DNA of 64,000 nucleotides from Entonaema liquescens (taxonomy: Eukaryota > Ascomycota > Sordariomycetes > Xylariales > Xylariaceae). The DNA is taken from the NCBI GenBank assembly GCA_902805475.1, contig CADCSX010000025.1, positions 930,001 to 994,000 of the forward strand. Direction: 5' to 3'. Below the pieces are notes generated by a model. It had not been told where the DNA came from. It ran no database searches and saw only the letters and a program-made list of their open reading frames with translations. A program made the translations under genes and the position numbers. Shown piece by piece: positions 12,916 through 25,600 of the stretch (its first letter is position 1; every line of letters starts with the position of its first letter).

Positions 12916-14568
12916 TGGGATACAAATAGTACAATATGTAGTAGTATCATGTAATATCATGTAAAAATATACATGAAAACCCACCGTCTTCTTTCGAACA
13001 GATCATATATGGACTTTTCAAGATGTTAGATAATTCGTAGAATCAGTAGAAAAAACCCCATAGACAACAACGAGTTATGCGATTTACTACCTACCCTTGG
13101 CGTATTGAGCATGTTCAGTTTTTATTCTGGGCTAGTCGCATTCGTTGTCGATCTTGTAACTTTTATAAACGACGCACTTGACCAAGACCCGAGGAATGCT
13201 GGGAAGTACTACCTACAGACGGGTACCTCCCTATACCCACTTTAGACAGTCAACCTACATTCGTAAATTCGTAGAGAATTCAACATATACTCAAGTCGCA
13301 AAAAGTAATAGGAATTTGAATTGAGAACTTTATATATTTATATTTATTTCCCCCTTTTTTTTCCAATAAAAAAAAACCCATACCTAAGCTTAAGGTGCTC
13401 ACCGTTGGGATCGGACGGAGACGGAGACGGGTCGGTACCTTGTTAGTAGCCTGACCGTTGTTTTTCTATGTATTTCTTCAGTGGCACGTTCTCGGTTTGG
13501 TGCATCACTAAACAGCCTACTAGCAGCCGGTAGCCAGGTACTTTAGTGGTGTGGTGCTGGTGCGCTGTTCAAGGCCTGGGCAGCCCGCGGTGCCCCAAAG
13601 TCGGGCAGGTACTGCACCTACCAAACTGACCAAACTGGATGTACTTTACTTTAGTGGACGGCATGCAACTTTATGTGGGAAAGCCTTTTTTGGAGACTCA
13701 CGCTGCAAAACCTCACTCTCTTCTTCCACCTCCTCTTTCACACAACCCCGAATTCTCGACCAGCTCTCATCTAACACATCTCCATTTCCTTTGGTATGTT
13801 TTTTTACTTCATCCCAATCCTCTCTGAAGTCTACATAGTTACCTAGTCCTACGAGCACATCCGTAATTTCTCGGCTCTTTCTAACTGACTCCTTGGTGAC
13901 ATAGGTCGATCGGGGAACCATCCTGACTTGAAAGTCGAGTTCATGCATCTCTAAGCGCACAGCACCATCCATTCTTACTTCCGGTAAGTTTTTCTAGCAA
14001 TGGCACCTAATGCGATCAAGTATTCGCTTCATTTTGACCCCTATCTCTCCATTCCGCTCGTTCTAGCCATAGCCATTACCTACTGCACACGCTTAAGGTC
14101 GTACTCAACCCGTCACTCCGCACCTAGACTCTGCCTCGAACAGATCAATAACTAGCATTAATACTTCCTAATGGCGATACGCAATTGCTACCTAGTGCTT
14201 CTATAATCTAACTAATTCGTATCAAGTTTCTGTAGTTTGAAAGAGTCGTTTCGACGAACCCGACTTTTCGTTCATTTCCTTGCGATCGGGTCTTGACCGC
14301 TTCGCTCTAAATTCTCGACCACAACTACATTGTCACCACCAACACTTGGAGTTATACTCTATTCAAAAGAGACGGGAGCTTGTATAGGAGAAACCTATTG
14401 GCGTCGGTGTTATTGATTTTGTTGCCAACAAAAATCATTCTACCCCCCCCTTTCCCTCAACCCACCCACACTCGAACGGTAGTGAGCGCTTTTCATCTCC
14501 TTGCGGCTAAAGCTCAAGGAGCAGACGAAGTCACCCTCTATACGGAAGCGATTCGTGGTGTGAGCAAA

Positions 14569-16495
14569 ATGGCGTCTGCTTCACCCATTGAAACCTTCCC
14601 GTCCGGCTCTACCGGTTCCCATAGCGGAAGCGCCTCTCCTCGACAACCTGTAACCCCGAAACATGTCCAATTCGAACTCCTTTTCCCCGAATCCCCTCAA
14701 TACCGTGCAAGGCTTCCCCTGCGCGTTCAAATCTACCCTCATGATGACACGGAGTCGATAATATCTACTGTGAAGAATTTCTATGGTCTCTACCATGGAG
14801 GGAAAGGTGTTAGTTTTGAGGACGATCGAGGCAACACCCTCATTGCGAGGTATGAGAACTTTAGCAACAATATGATTGTCTACGTCAGAGTTATTGAGGA
14901 GTCGCCTCCACCGGCGGGAGCATTTGGTCCAAATGGCTTCCAACCTGGGCCAATGGAATATGCGGCCCAATTAGGACACCATCTCTCGAGACCTGCATCA
15001 AGGACTTCTCGTAAGCGCAGTCCATCTCCCAATGGAGGTCGCGGCAGGCGTAGCGCGTCTGCTAGTACAAACCCCACGGCTGGGAAGAAAGGTCGCTCGC
15101 GCTCTACCAAAAATCGTAGCGCAAATTATGATAATCGCAGCGACAGCATTAACGGCTACGATAGCGGGGACGGCGCTCCCGCGTCTGTATCTAGCAAGGC
15201 GAAGGAACAGATCGGTAACACCGATATCAGCGTTGAAAATATCGTAGAAGGTGGTCGCCGAAAGCGCGCCAAATTTGAGAGTTCGGTAAGTTTACCCAAA
15301 TTCTATTGTGTTCAAAGGCGACATTTGCCTAACCAAACTGTGGTCACAGGAGCTACCGCTCTTCGCGCCACCTCAGATGCCCGCTGCTACCTCCAATCCT
15401 TCTGTCTCTCCTGTCCGCCGCGTTGAGCATCAACGACCAGCGTTTCCGTTCGCGCATCCCGGACAGAATGCTTTCGTAAACGCTCGTGCCTTACAATCCC
15501 CGCAAAGTTATAACAATGGATATGGTCATGCTGGCATGTTTGCGACACCGATGAATGACTCGCGGCGCCATCGCAACAGCGGTAGCATCAGCTATCCAGG
15601 GACTGGTAATAATATCCTGCCGACTCCTGATCCAACTATTGGAAGCTGCGTGTCCGAGGAGGATAAGGATGTCGCAATCCAGCTTATGAGATTGGGCGAA
15701 ATGTCCAACATTTCCCATGGACGAACATCCGCGTCGACATTAGATGATACCTTCAGCGGCAGGGCTGAAGTTGCTTCGTCAACCGGTGCTACAAGTGACG
15801 CCGACAGCGAAAGCGAAAATGAGCTGCCGCCCTCGCGTCGCCAGAAGCTTGACTTCGCTGGAACCAATCGCAAGGTCTACCAAACGACGCATAGTCATTT
15901 CATACCCTCGCGCGACAGCATCGATGCTAGTGGCGATGATGCTGACTACGAGGATGGCATTGAAGACGGTCCTCTCAGCGGCCCCAAGCCGAACGACTCG
16001 AAGCTCAAGGCGCAACAACCCGGAAAGCTACAAGCACCAGCTACAAAGATTTCCAAGGCCAAAGCTCCCAAAGCACCCAAACTCACCAAGACAAAGAAGA
16101 CTAGTGTTGCTACTAGTCTCATGGGTCCAATGTCGCCCGCGTCTCTACCAAACCAGTCGCGCAAGCCTTCTATCGCGTCAACTACATTAGCCCCAGGGCA
16201 ATCGGGCGAGGATGACCAGCCTGATCTTTCTACTAAGCCACGCTGCCAGCGATGCCGCAAGAGCAAGAAAGGTTGCGATCGACAGCGACCCTGTGGTCGA
16301 TGCCGTGATGCTGGCCTTAGTGCCGACCAATGCATTAGCGAGGACGAAGGAAACGGTAGAAAGGGCCGCTACGGCCGTCACATGGGCGTCCCCATTAAGA
16401 CGGCTGATATCTCGGGACCCCCTACCCTCCTACCCGCCGCTCCTATTGCAGCTCCTACAGTAGCAGGCGACAAGAACAAGAAGCGAAAGCGGTAG
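14569..16495 (+). CDS. conserved fungal protein with C-terminal Zn2Cys6 cluster
   Basis: Join of 14569-15285 and 15350-16495; the 64-nt intron has donor GTAAGT and acceptor TCACAG, and the product is 620 residues. Residues about 30-112 form a compact conserved domain (HVQFELLFPESPQYRARLPL ... GVSFEDDRGNTLIARYENF ... IVYVRV) whose strand-helix layout recalls PB1/ubiquitin-like folds; that comparison is inference. A basic Ser/Arg-rich linker with nuclear-localisation-like runs follows. The zinc cluster lies near the C-terminus: Cys 538, 541, 548, 554, 557 and 567 in CQRCRKSKKGCDRQRPCGRC, with the canonical spacing CX2CX6CX5CX2CX9C. Most Gal4-type factors carry the cluster N-terminally and add a fungal-specific middle domain, which is not evident here. 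Likely a nuclear DNA-binding regulator; targets unknown. I chose the ATG at 14569 because the upstream frame from 14380 is leader-like. Confidence 0.85.
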
Positions 16496-18914
16496 GTCAC
16501 CTGATCTACTAATAATGCGCCACAATACATTGATGCTCGACAACGCGTATTATATACGGCAGAGAACTTTCAAAGTCTACCACCGGGTGGTACCTTTTGT
16601 CTCGACTGTATCCACCCCGAGTACCGAGAATCATATCCATCAGCTTCGGTCATAAAACATGGTTGCTGACGGGATACACCTATGTGCCCGACACCACATT
16701 GCTTTAAACTATAGCATAAGCCTGGTGTCTGCATTTACGCTAGTGTGAAACTACGCGATATCTAGGGAGGGGAGGCGGATTATGGGACGGTGTCTTGCTA
16801 CTCTTCGTCGGAGTTTATTCCTACTGGGATTGGAAGAGGCGTAGAGGAAACAGGTATTTAATATGGGCCTCGCGGCCGTTACACTCCTTTTTCATCAAAT
16901 ATGGAACGCTAGGTACAAATATCTTGCGGAAGGGTTACTGGCGTTGGATCGTACTTGCTTGTCACTTCGTCGTTCGCAACGTCACCAACCCTTAGCTTAA
17001 GATACTACGCCGAGTCATGGACTCAAAAATAAGAAAACGAGCTTTGGAAAAAAGTAATCCGGGTGCGTTTCAGAAGGGAGAAGATGGAACGGCAACGAGG
17101 AGAACAAAAAACCGGAGTGTTAAAGGAATCCGCTGCTCGAGGGCGGGGGATGCATGGCATTTGCCCTACTGTCAGCGGATCACAGGGCGTACGAAAGGCC
17201 GGACTTGGTAGCCGTACGGGGGTGGGAAATTGTGTTTTTCAACGGGGTTATCCTGCTTCTCCTATATTTTTTGGCGGTCCATACTTGTTTTTGAAGCTTT
17301 TCGCATTGTGTGTTCTCTTTCCTTACCTGTTCTCTATCGCTAGCTAGCGTAAATGAATGTTAAATATCATGAAAACTCTAGCAAATATAAACGATACTCA
17401 TAATTACAAAATGGTATATATACGTGTATATATGAGAGTGCATCATAGTGTAGTTGATATGTAGACTGATCATCGTTTGAAAGTCTCGGCGGGTATACGT
17501 ATTATATAGAATATATAGAATACATCCCGACGTAGTACATCTTAAGAGTATCCATATTGAACCAGGCTATGTAGGTCAGTAGGCCAAAAAGAAAGGGAAA
17601 AAAAAAGAAGGTGTATCAGACTACATCAGTCCCATATTTTGTTTTAATCTTCAGACTATCAGGCGTCATCCCATAACACATAATTTTTTTTTTTTTTTCA
17701 ATGGACCGTATCTGACATGTTCGTGGCTCGCAACGATGTCAAAAGGAGAAGTCAGACGGGGTTCAAACCTAAACTAAAGCGGCGTCGTTCTGGACCTAAA
17801 TAAAGAAGCTAAGAGAAGGATTCCAAGCTTCTCATTGGCTGCGCATTCGGCAGTTACCGCCAGTCAAATAAATCCCGGGGTTCGTGTGACGTTGAGTTAA
17901 ACTAGATCGGTGGTCCGCTATTCCTTTTATAGAATAGCTTAACTCTCCCCTGGCAGCTAGCCGTCTTGGCACTAGATCAGAAAATATAGTGGCTTTGATC
18001 ATCTTCTGTCTCGAGCGTCTTCATTGCCTTCTTTCTTCACACAAACCCTTCACCGTCGCCCACTTTCAGCCGAATTTTGAAGCCAAAGTTATTCTCCACT
18101 CACCTTTTCTCCTCTTCCCTCGTGTCTCTTATGGGGATGGTACTACCACGATACCAGGCTCATGTACTTTTGGTACGGTAAAGAGGAGAAAATGTGTTTA
18201 TCGGGAATTGATGCCCAGCCCACGGTCCATGACTTGAAAAAATAAAAAAATAAAAGCTCCAACTGAGGATCCTACCGAGGCCCTATCGAGATGGCAATGT
18301 GGACTAGAAGAAGCCTAGATTCCCTTCTTCACCGTTGTTCTGCTCCAGTCGGTGCGCTTTCGGTAATGAGCTACTGGCCCTAGATACCTAAAAACCACAT
18401 CTCGTGATATTGTGCAATGTGTGCAATGCGCGTTTGCTCTCGTCACGTTGGAGAACTACCCCCCGAAGTCTCCGTGGCGGCGCGCAAGCTTCCGGTTCGC
18501 TGCTATGCGTGAGAGGATCTACCAACGTTCACGATGGCCATGGAACGTGTCTTGGGGATGACACACTTGCGCTGCGCTGGGATGGGCGGCCAGACCGTCG
18601 CCCCTTAGGCGCTTTACTCCACATGGAAATTCCATGACAAGCCCGCGCAGCCGTTAACGGACGTTGGGGTCCGGCCCCTTGGCTCCCTGCAATATCGTGG
18701 CCACATCGTGAGATTTTGCTAGGTAATATGTTTTGTTGCAGTTTTTGAGAGCTTGGAAGTTTTGGGGGGGTTCTGGTAAGTATATGAAGGGCCGCATCGT
18801 GAAGTTCAGCATCATGGTTATCATTCTTGTCATCTTCCTCTCAGTTTAGCAATATATCGAGCTTCTTCGGCATCTCAACCAGCCACAAATCTCTTGCATC
18901 TTTTTTTGCCTATC
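16496..18914. other. intergenic, no gene seen
   Basis: 2.4 kb between two same-strand genes. Short frames at 16795-17347 and 17989-18237 have no recognisable features. A GC-richer patch at 18440-18720 includes a 77-codon frame (18404-18637) that looks compositionally coding-like but matches no family I know; it could be a gene relic. The last 130 bases are the probable promoter and leader of the MFS gene. Confidence 0.5.
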
Positions 18915-20335
18915 ATGGTCTCTGTTGAGCAAATCAAGGAGACTCATCATGCGGTAGCCGTTGCTTCTTTGGCGAACAGCCAGGTATCGCTCACTCATCC
19001 CGACGAGAGCGTTACGCCAAAGCCAAGCATTGGCGATGAAGTTGACTACCCGGACGGAGGCTCCGTTGCCTGGCTCCAGGTATTAGCTTGTCACTTCATC
19101 AACGCTATGGCTTGCGGCTACGGTGCAGCTTTTGGAATATATCAGCTTTACTACACCGAATCACTTAAACTTCCTGCCTCGCAAATCTCGTGGATCGGGT
19201 CCATACAGATCTTCCTAAATAACTTGATCTGTACTGTAGCTGGACGGCTAGCAGATGCGGGATATGCGCGGGAGACGGTTCTGGGCGGCTCTTTCGTCGC
19301 CCTAATAGGCACTTTCATGAGTAGTCTTGCCACCCAATACTGGCAGATCTTCCTCTCCCAGGGAGTCTGCACTGGCATAGGTTTGGGTCTGATGTACATG
19401 CCTACCATCACCATTGTCGCATCGTACTTTAAGAAGAGGCGCGCACTAGCCCTAACACTATCTTCAGCTGGTACCGGAACAGGGAGTATAATCTTCCCCG
19501 CAACGGTCCAGTATCTTATACCTAAGATCGGCTTTGCTTGGTCCGTCCGGTGCGCAGGATTTGTCGCGCTGTTCATGGTAGTTATCATGAATGTGCTCCT
19601 CAAGCCACGTCGGCTCCCCAAGAAAACTGGCCCCATGGTGGAGTGGGCTGCTTTCAAAGAGCCTCCTTACGTGATCTTTGTCGCGGGGGCTTTTTTGGTC
19701 TATTGGGCCTTGTATTTTGGTTTTTTCTATGTAAGTAGTATTAACTCCTGACACTAACCATATGATATGGGTTAGGGCTTGCACCCAGGAACACAAATCT
19801 TTTCTAACATCTATATGATTAGGTCAACACATACGCTATCACGGTCGCCTCCTTTACACCTACGTCGGCCGTTTCACTGTTGCTTATTATGAATGCAGTC
19901 GGTATACCGTCCCGTCCGATAATCGGTTACCTCGCCGACACATATTTGGGTCCTATTAACGCTTTTATCCTGTCGACACTCACCCTAGCCGTCGCCTTCT
20001 TCGCATGGATCGCCATCAACACGTCGTCCACCATGTACGTCTTCGCGATCGTCTTCGGCATTACAAATTCTGCGGCCCAGGGTGCCTTTGCTAGTGCCCT
20101 GGCTAGCCTGACCAACGATCCTGTCAAGATGGGTACAAGATTCGGCATGTGTTGCACTATACTTGCTGTCGCTACTGTTGCCGGTCCCCCGACGGCGGGT
20201 GCGATCATCGATTACTGCGGCGGACAATACCTCTGGGCGCAGGTCTGGGCTGGTCTGGTCACAGTCCTCGGAGCAGCTACCTTGGCCGTAGCCAGGTATA
20301 AGGTCTCAGGAGCCAAATTAATGATTATGGTATAG
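18915..20335 (+). CDS. MFS transporter, monocarboxylate-porter type
   Basis: Join of 18915-19730 and 19823-20335; the 92-nt intron runs from GTAAGT to GATTAG, and the product is 442 residues. After a polar N-terminus of about 45 residues comes the family opening PDGGSVAWLQVLACHF leading into TM1. About twelve hydrophobic segments follow, with the cytoplasmic RLADAGYARE loop and YFKKRRALALTLSSAGTG at the TM4/5 region. Length and motifs match fungal MCT-family porters (Mch-like, TC 2.A.1.13), which move monocarboxylates, riboflavin or related acids across the plasma or vacuolar membrane. The substrate cannot be inferred. The C-terminus is short, ending just after the last helix. An in-frame ATG at 18894 would add seven residues; 18915 is preferred because its product begins like the family. 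Confidence 0.9.
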
Positions 20336-21791
20336 ACTAATGCGTCGGCGACACTGTTATGACTCTGTCGCCGGGCTGTACGAACACTAATGGAATACGG
20401 GTATGACATGAGAGTTCCATTTCATTTTTTACCTTTATGATGGACGTCTCTCATGTTATTCCCCGCTATAATGGTAACTCTACTACCGGTAATGTATAGA
20501 TAGGAGGGGGGGTGTTTATGGACACTTCTCGGCATTCGGCTTCGGCGGGAACGGCGAGGCGAAGAGAGGAGAGGGGGGAAAAAAAAGGAGGAAAGGCGGA
20601 AAATGGGAATGAATTGTAATGGGTTTGAAGGAGTAGATGATTCTGGGTTACGAGTTATGACTTTCCTATTTCTTTTCGCATCGTTTTCGTACGGGAGCCG
20701 AGATCTAATCGAACTAATATTTACAACTTACACTGATATCTATGGGTTTTTTTTTTCTTTTTTTCTTTTTTTTTCATGATGGAGACATGTTCTGTTCTGT
20801 TCTATGTAACTACGAGAATGCTTAACGTTTTCACGAGCGTATCGGGTTAAAACAATGCAATACGGGATACTCATGCAGATCCTCGATGTCGTAATTGTCG
20901 TAATAGCAAGCTCTAATTAAAATACGGTATCAGATCTTCACATGTGGGTTCGTCGAGCCACATTCCCTTAACAATTCATCTCTGATATTCCTCAACATAG
21001 TGTAATTATATATAGAGTGGCGAGAAAGTAACAACGTGATAATAGTTAGACTGCTATTGGCTTAGTTATCCGATAATCTAAACTCCGAAGAGTTGGGGGG
21101 TCAAGACGGTTCGCGATCTAGTGCATGGCAATTTGTAAGTGGTGTTACCTCTGGTTTACGTACAAATAGACAAATAGATGATAGATAAATAGATGATAGA
21201 TGGACCGAATCCGTTGGTTTATTCATATATAAGTGTCAACCCCTAGAACTTTTACTACCCTCCCTATTTCGAAATGTTGCCACTTGACTCCTCTCGTGGT
21301 ACGATAAACCATATAAGTTATACGAATTAATAAGCCGTATCTAATATACGCCAATGCCGAAAGTTAAGAGTATGACCGGCCTTCACGAATCTAGATAAGG
21401 TCCAGTCACACAAGAGATTATGCGACCGCGGTCTTCTTGTGCATTCGGTTGGCAGCACTGCATATCTCTTAAGGTAATAAATACGCCAATGTAGTCTGCG
21501 AACCTACCGCTTCTTATACGGAGGTCGCGTCGCGTTTAATGCGCGTCGGAAGAAATCTGACGCATCCTACTGTCTACATCTACACCGGTGATACTCGTAA
21601 CTTATTGTTCCTGTTATGTTTACGTCATCGTCGAGAGGGTAGTATCTAAGATGTATAGAATAAATACCAATCACATCCATTGATCTCGAATTATACCAAG
21701 TATAGAAATCATATAGATAGTAGGCTACTCCTACAGACTACCCCTAGAAAATGATATCACGGGGTTTTAGATTACTACATTAGAAGGTACC

Positions 21792-21834
21792 TAGTTAAAC
21801 AGTACCTAATTAGTTAAACAGTACCTAGTTAAAC
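21792..21834 (+). repeat. 17-bp direct repeat
   Basis: Two full copies of TAGTTAAACAGTACCTA separated by two bases, followed by a partial third (TAGTTAAAC). Confidence 0.7.
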
Positions 21835-22007
21835 ACTTTATGCTTTCCTAGTTCTAACCCCACAAACTAGATGATGAAATCAAACGCGCTTATTGGATTC
21901 CGGCTTTACGGGCGAAGCAAGCCAATAACGCTACTAGGTACATACGTTATCGTTTTATCGTTGTGGCTTGCTAACATTAGAGATGTTATTTTTACTATGC
22001 GCATAAC

Positions 22008-22067
22008 GCATTATACCGTATAATGACATATAATGGCGCATAATAGATCTATTATACGCATAACGGA
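22008..22067 (+). repeat. left copy of boundary direct repeat A
   Basis: This segment is rich in ATAATG/CATTATAC words and contains the palindrome ATAATAGATCTATTAT. It matches 32583-32648 in the same orientation. Across 22038-22067 against 32619-32648, 22 of 30 positions are identical and all 8 differences are C-to-T or G-to-A towards the right copy. The left copy keeps normal GC and sits just outside the AT-rich island. Confidence 0.6.
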
Positions 22068-22484
22068 ATGGGATTTCCGATTATCCGGCGCGTTAATATA
22101 AAAATAAAATTAATTTATTATTAAAATATCGTATTTAAAATTTTTTAAAATTATATATATATAAATTTAATAAAATTAAAATTATAATTACGAGTTTTAT
22201 ATATAAAATAACGTGTTAAATTTATAAATATATAAATTAATAAATTTATTATTTAAAATAATAAATAAAATAATAAATAAAATAATAAATAGTAATTTAA
22301 ATTTTTATTAATTTAAATACGTTTAATATAAAATATAATTAATTAAATAATAACGTAAATTAAATAAATTTAATTTAATATATAATTTTTTTTTATAATA
22401 TTTATAAATAATTTGTTTTTATATTAAAAAATTTTAATTAATAAAAATAAATTAATTAAACGTAATATTATTTTTAAAAAATAT

Positions 22485-22616
22485 ATTAAAAAAGATTAAA
22501 ATTAATTTATTTTATTTTATTATTAATTTAAATAATTTATTTATATAATTTATAAAAAATTTTATTTTTTATTATTTTTAATGGAATAATTTTAATATAA
22601 AAAGACTTTTTATAAA
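22485..22616 (+). repeat. left copy of long direct repeat B (LTR-like)
   Basis: 132 bases beginning ATTAAAAAAGATTAAA and ending TTTTTATAAA. They match 32338-32469 in the same orientation with one single-base gap and six substitutions, all G/A or C/T. This is far too similar for chance even in AT-rich DNA. Weaker similarity may extend upstream to about 22460. Confidence 0.8.
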
Positions 22617-25600
22617 TTAGTAATTTTATTTATATTAAAAGCCGAAAAATTATTTATATAATATTTAATTATTTAATGATAATGGTTAAATTATTATTAT
22701 ATATTTAACGGTTGATAAATTTTTATTTTATTTAATTTTTAATTAAAAAGTAAATTATTTATTAAATTATTAATTAAATATTAAAACGAAATATTGTAAA
22801 AAAAATTAAAGTAAAAAATGGGAGGTAATTATTATAATAATATTTAATAGTTTTTAATATATTTTTTTTTTTTTATTATATATTTTTTTTATAAAAAATT
22901 TAAATAATTATTATTAAAAAAGTTATTAATGATAATAATATTAATAATTATTATAATTATTATTTTAATAAAAAGTTTATTACGTTAAAATTAAAATTTT
23001 AATTTTATAAAAATAATTAATTTTAATATATTAACTTTTATTAAAAAAAATTAATATAATATTATATTTTTAATATTATATTTTATAATATTGTAAATTA
23101 AAGATAATATTTTTAAAATTATTAAGTTTTTAATTAAATATTTATTATAAGTAAATATTTCGAAATTATTTAAAAATTAAATGTAATAAATTTTATTATA
23201 TAAAAATATATTATTGTAACTTGGAAAATAATATATAATATAAGTTAATATAAAGTAAATAAGAAATTTATTAAAATTAATAAATGATTTTAATTTAAAA
23301 TAGTTAATAAATAAATATAAGTTTCGTAAAACTTTTAATATAATGTATGTTTATATATTATTAATAAAAATAAAATAATAGTTAATATTTTTTATTATTT
23401 TAAAATTAATACGAATAATAATATAATTATTTATACGATTTAAAATAAAATAATTATTATAAAAAGCAATTAAATTATAAAACTTATATACGAATAAATT
23501 TAAAAATTTATTTAATTTATTATAAAAAAAAACTTATTTTATATTAATTTATAAATTATATAATTATTAAGAGGATTATTTGTTAAATTAGTAATTAATT
23601 TATTAAAAATTTCGTTGTAAAAGTTTTTTTTAATATTTGAAAATTTTTCTTTTTTACGAAAATAAATAAAATAATTATTAATAAAAAAATTAATAAAAGT
23701 TATTATATTATTATTAATAAAGTTATTGTTATTAATAAAATTATTATTATTAATAAAAAACTTATTAAAATTAAAATAATTATATATTTTTTTAATTAAA
23801 TTGATTAAATTTTTATTCGCGTTATGGATTAATATATTTTTAATTTACGAAAATATTTTATTTATTAATTTAATATAATTAAATATTTAAATATTTATTA
23901 ATTAATTTTTTACGTTTATAATGTAAATTAATATTTTATTTGTTAATTTATTATAATATAATAATAATAAAAAGAATAATTTAAATAATATATAATATTA
24001 TGTTTAATTTAATTTATTATTATTAATAAATAATATAATAAATTAACTTTAATAATAAAAAGATTTAAATAAAACCTTACGTTACAATGGTTTTTATAAC
24101 GGGTTATAATGTAATAAATTAAAGTTTAAAATAATTTAAAATTTTAAATTTAAAAATATTTAAATAAATAATAATTTATAATTACGTATTGTAAAATTAA
24201 TTTTAAATTTATAAATTGGTTTAAGAGTAATTTTTAATGTAGTTAATAAGTTTTTAACGGAAATATAAAATAATTTTTAAAAAATTTATATTATAATAAA
24301 AAGAAAATTTTAATTTAATAAATTTAAAATATATAATTTAGGAATTTTTTATTTAAATTTTAATAAATTTTTTAATAAAAAAAATATTATTATATTAAAA
24401 TAAAATATAATATTTCGAAATATAATATTTTTTATTAATATTATTTAATAAATAAAAATAAATTAAATGTAAATTAAAGTAATTATTATAAAAATGTATA
24501 AATTATATAAAAACGTTACAATATAATAATATATAATTAAATTAATTGAAAATATATAAAATTATATAATATTTAATAATAAATTTTATTTAAAAAAACT
24601 TTTTAATAAATTTAAAATAAAGTTTAATAAAATATAATAAAAACTTTATAATTTTAAATATATAAAAAAAAATTATTTTAAAAGAATATTAATATATAAT
24701 TAAATTATAAATATAATACAAATATATCAAATATATAAAATAAATTTAAAAATTTAATAAATATAGTAAATTTATAATATATTAAATTTTAAGTTTTAAT
24801 ATAATATATTAATTTTTAATAAAATTTAAATAATTAATAAATATATTAATAATTTGCAAAAACGAATTAAATTATAACAATTTAAATTATTAATTATTAG
24901 AAAAAAAAATTTAATAAAAAATATTTTAAATATATTTTTAATTAATAAAATAAAAATATTAACGAATTATATATACTTAAATAAAAAATACGTTTTAAAT
25001 TATGCATTTATATTTAAAAAATAAATTATTATTAAAAATAACGTAAAAATAATAATAGTTTTTAATAATTTAAACGTTACAAATATAAAAATAAAAATAA
25101 TAATAAAGAAAAAAATAAAAATAAATATAATAATAAACGTTATAATAATAAAAAATAACATAATAATAATTATAAAAAACATTATTATAATAGTAAGTAT
25201 TATAAATCTTATAAATTAAATAGTTATTATTAAAGACGTAATTTTTATTATAATTAATATAATTATTATAAATAAAATTATTATAATTATTTTAATAATT
25301 ATTTTAAAAATTAACGTAATTAATGTTAATAAGTAAAATTTAATAAACGTAATAGCAAATTTTATATAAAAAATAAAATATTATTAAAAAAAAAATAATT
25401 TAATTGTAAAGAATAAAAAGTTTAATTAAAAAATAAAAATTACTTTTTATTTAAATAATATTTAAATAATAAATTAAAAAAAAAATATAATTATTTATTA
25501 CGTATAAATAATAATAAAATAATATATAAAAAATATAATAAAAAATTTAATATAAAATTAAATTATTAAATATATATATATAAATAATTACACATTATTT

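Larger units (their letters stand above)
6495..14568. other. 8-kb gene-poor intergenic region
   Basis: No open frame in this stretch carries a recognisable domain, and none is long. The region holds short tandem and inverted repeats (listed separately), many homopolymer A/T tracts and GGTACCT/TACCTAGGTA words. The last 800 bases (13700-14560) are pyrimidine-rich and look like the leader of the zinc-cluster gene. A GTATGT...CTAAC...ATAG arrangement at about 13795-13903 could be a 5'-UTR intron. Long non-coding RNAs or tiny spliced genes cannot be excluded from sequence alone. Confidence 0.55.
20336..22094. other. intergenic with simple repeats before the AT island
   Basis: No coding frame. 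It contains poly-T near 20745-20775, a GATA-type simple repeat (about 21165-21205) and a tandem TAGTTAAACAGTACCTA repeat (21792-21834). The composition is normal until about 22094, where it changes abruptly to nearly pure A/T. Confidence 0.65.

Noticed and set aside
13646..13972. 108-codon minus-strand frame with protein-like composition
   Set aside because: It is the complement of the pyrimidine-rich leader of the zinc-cluster gene, and no domain is visible.
18404..18637. 77-codon GC-rich frame as a gene
   Set aside because: No domain, no clear leader or splice structure; kept only as a note in the intergenic entry.
25000..25182. 60-codon Ile/Phe frame in the AT island
   Set aside because: Low-complexity translation of A/T-only DNA with no coding signal.
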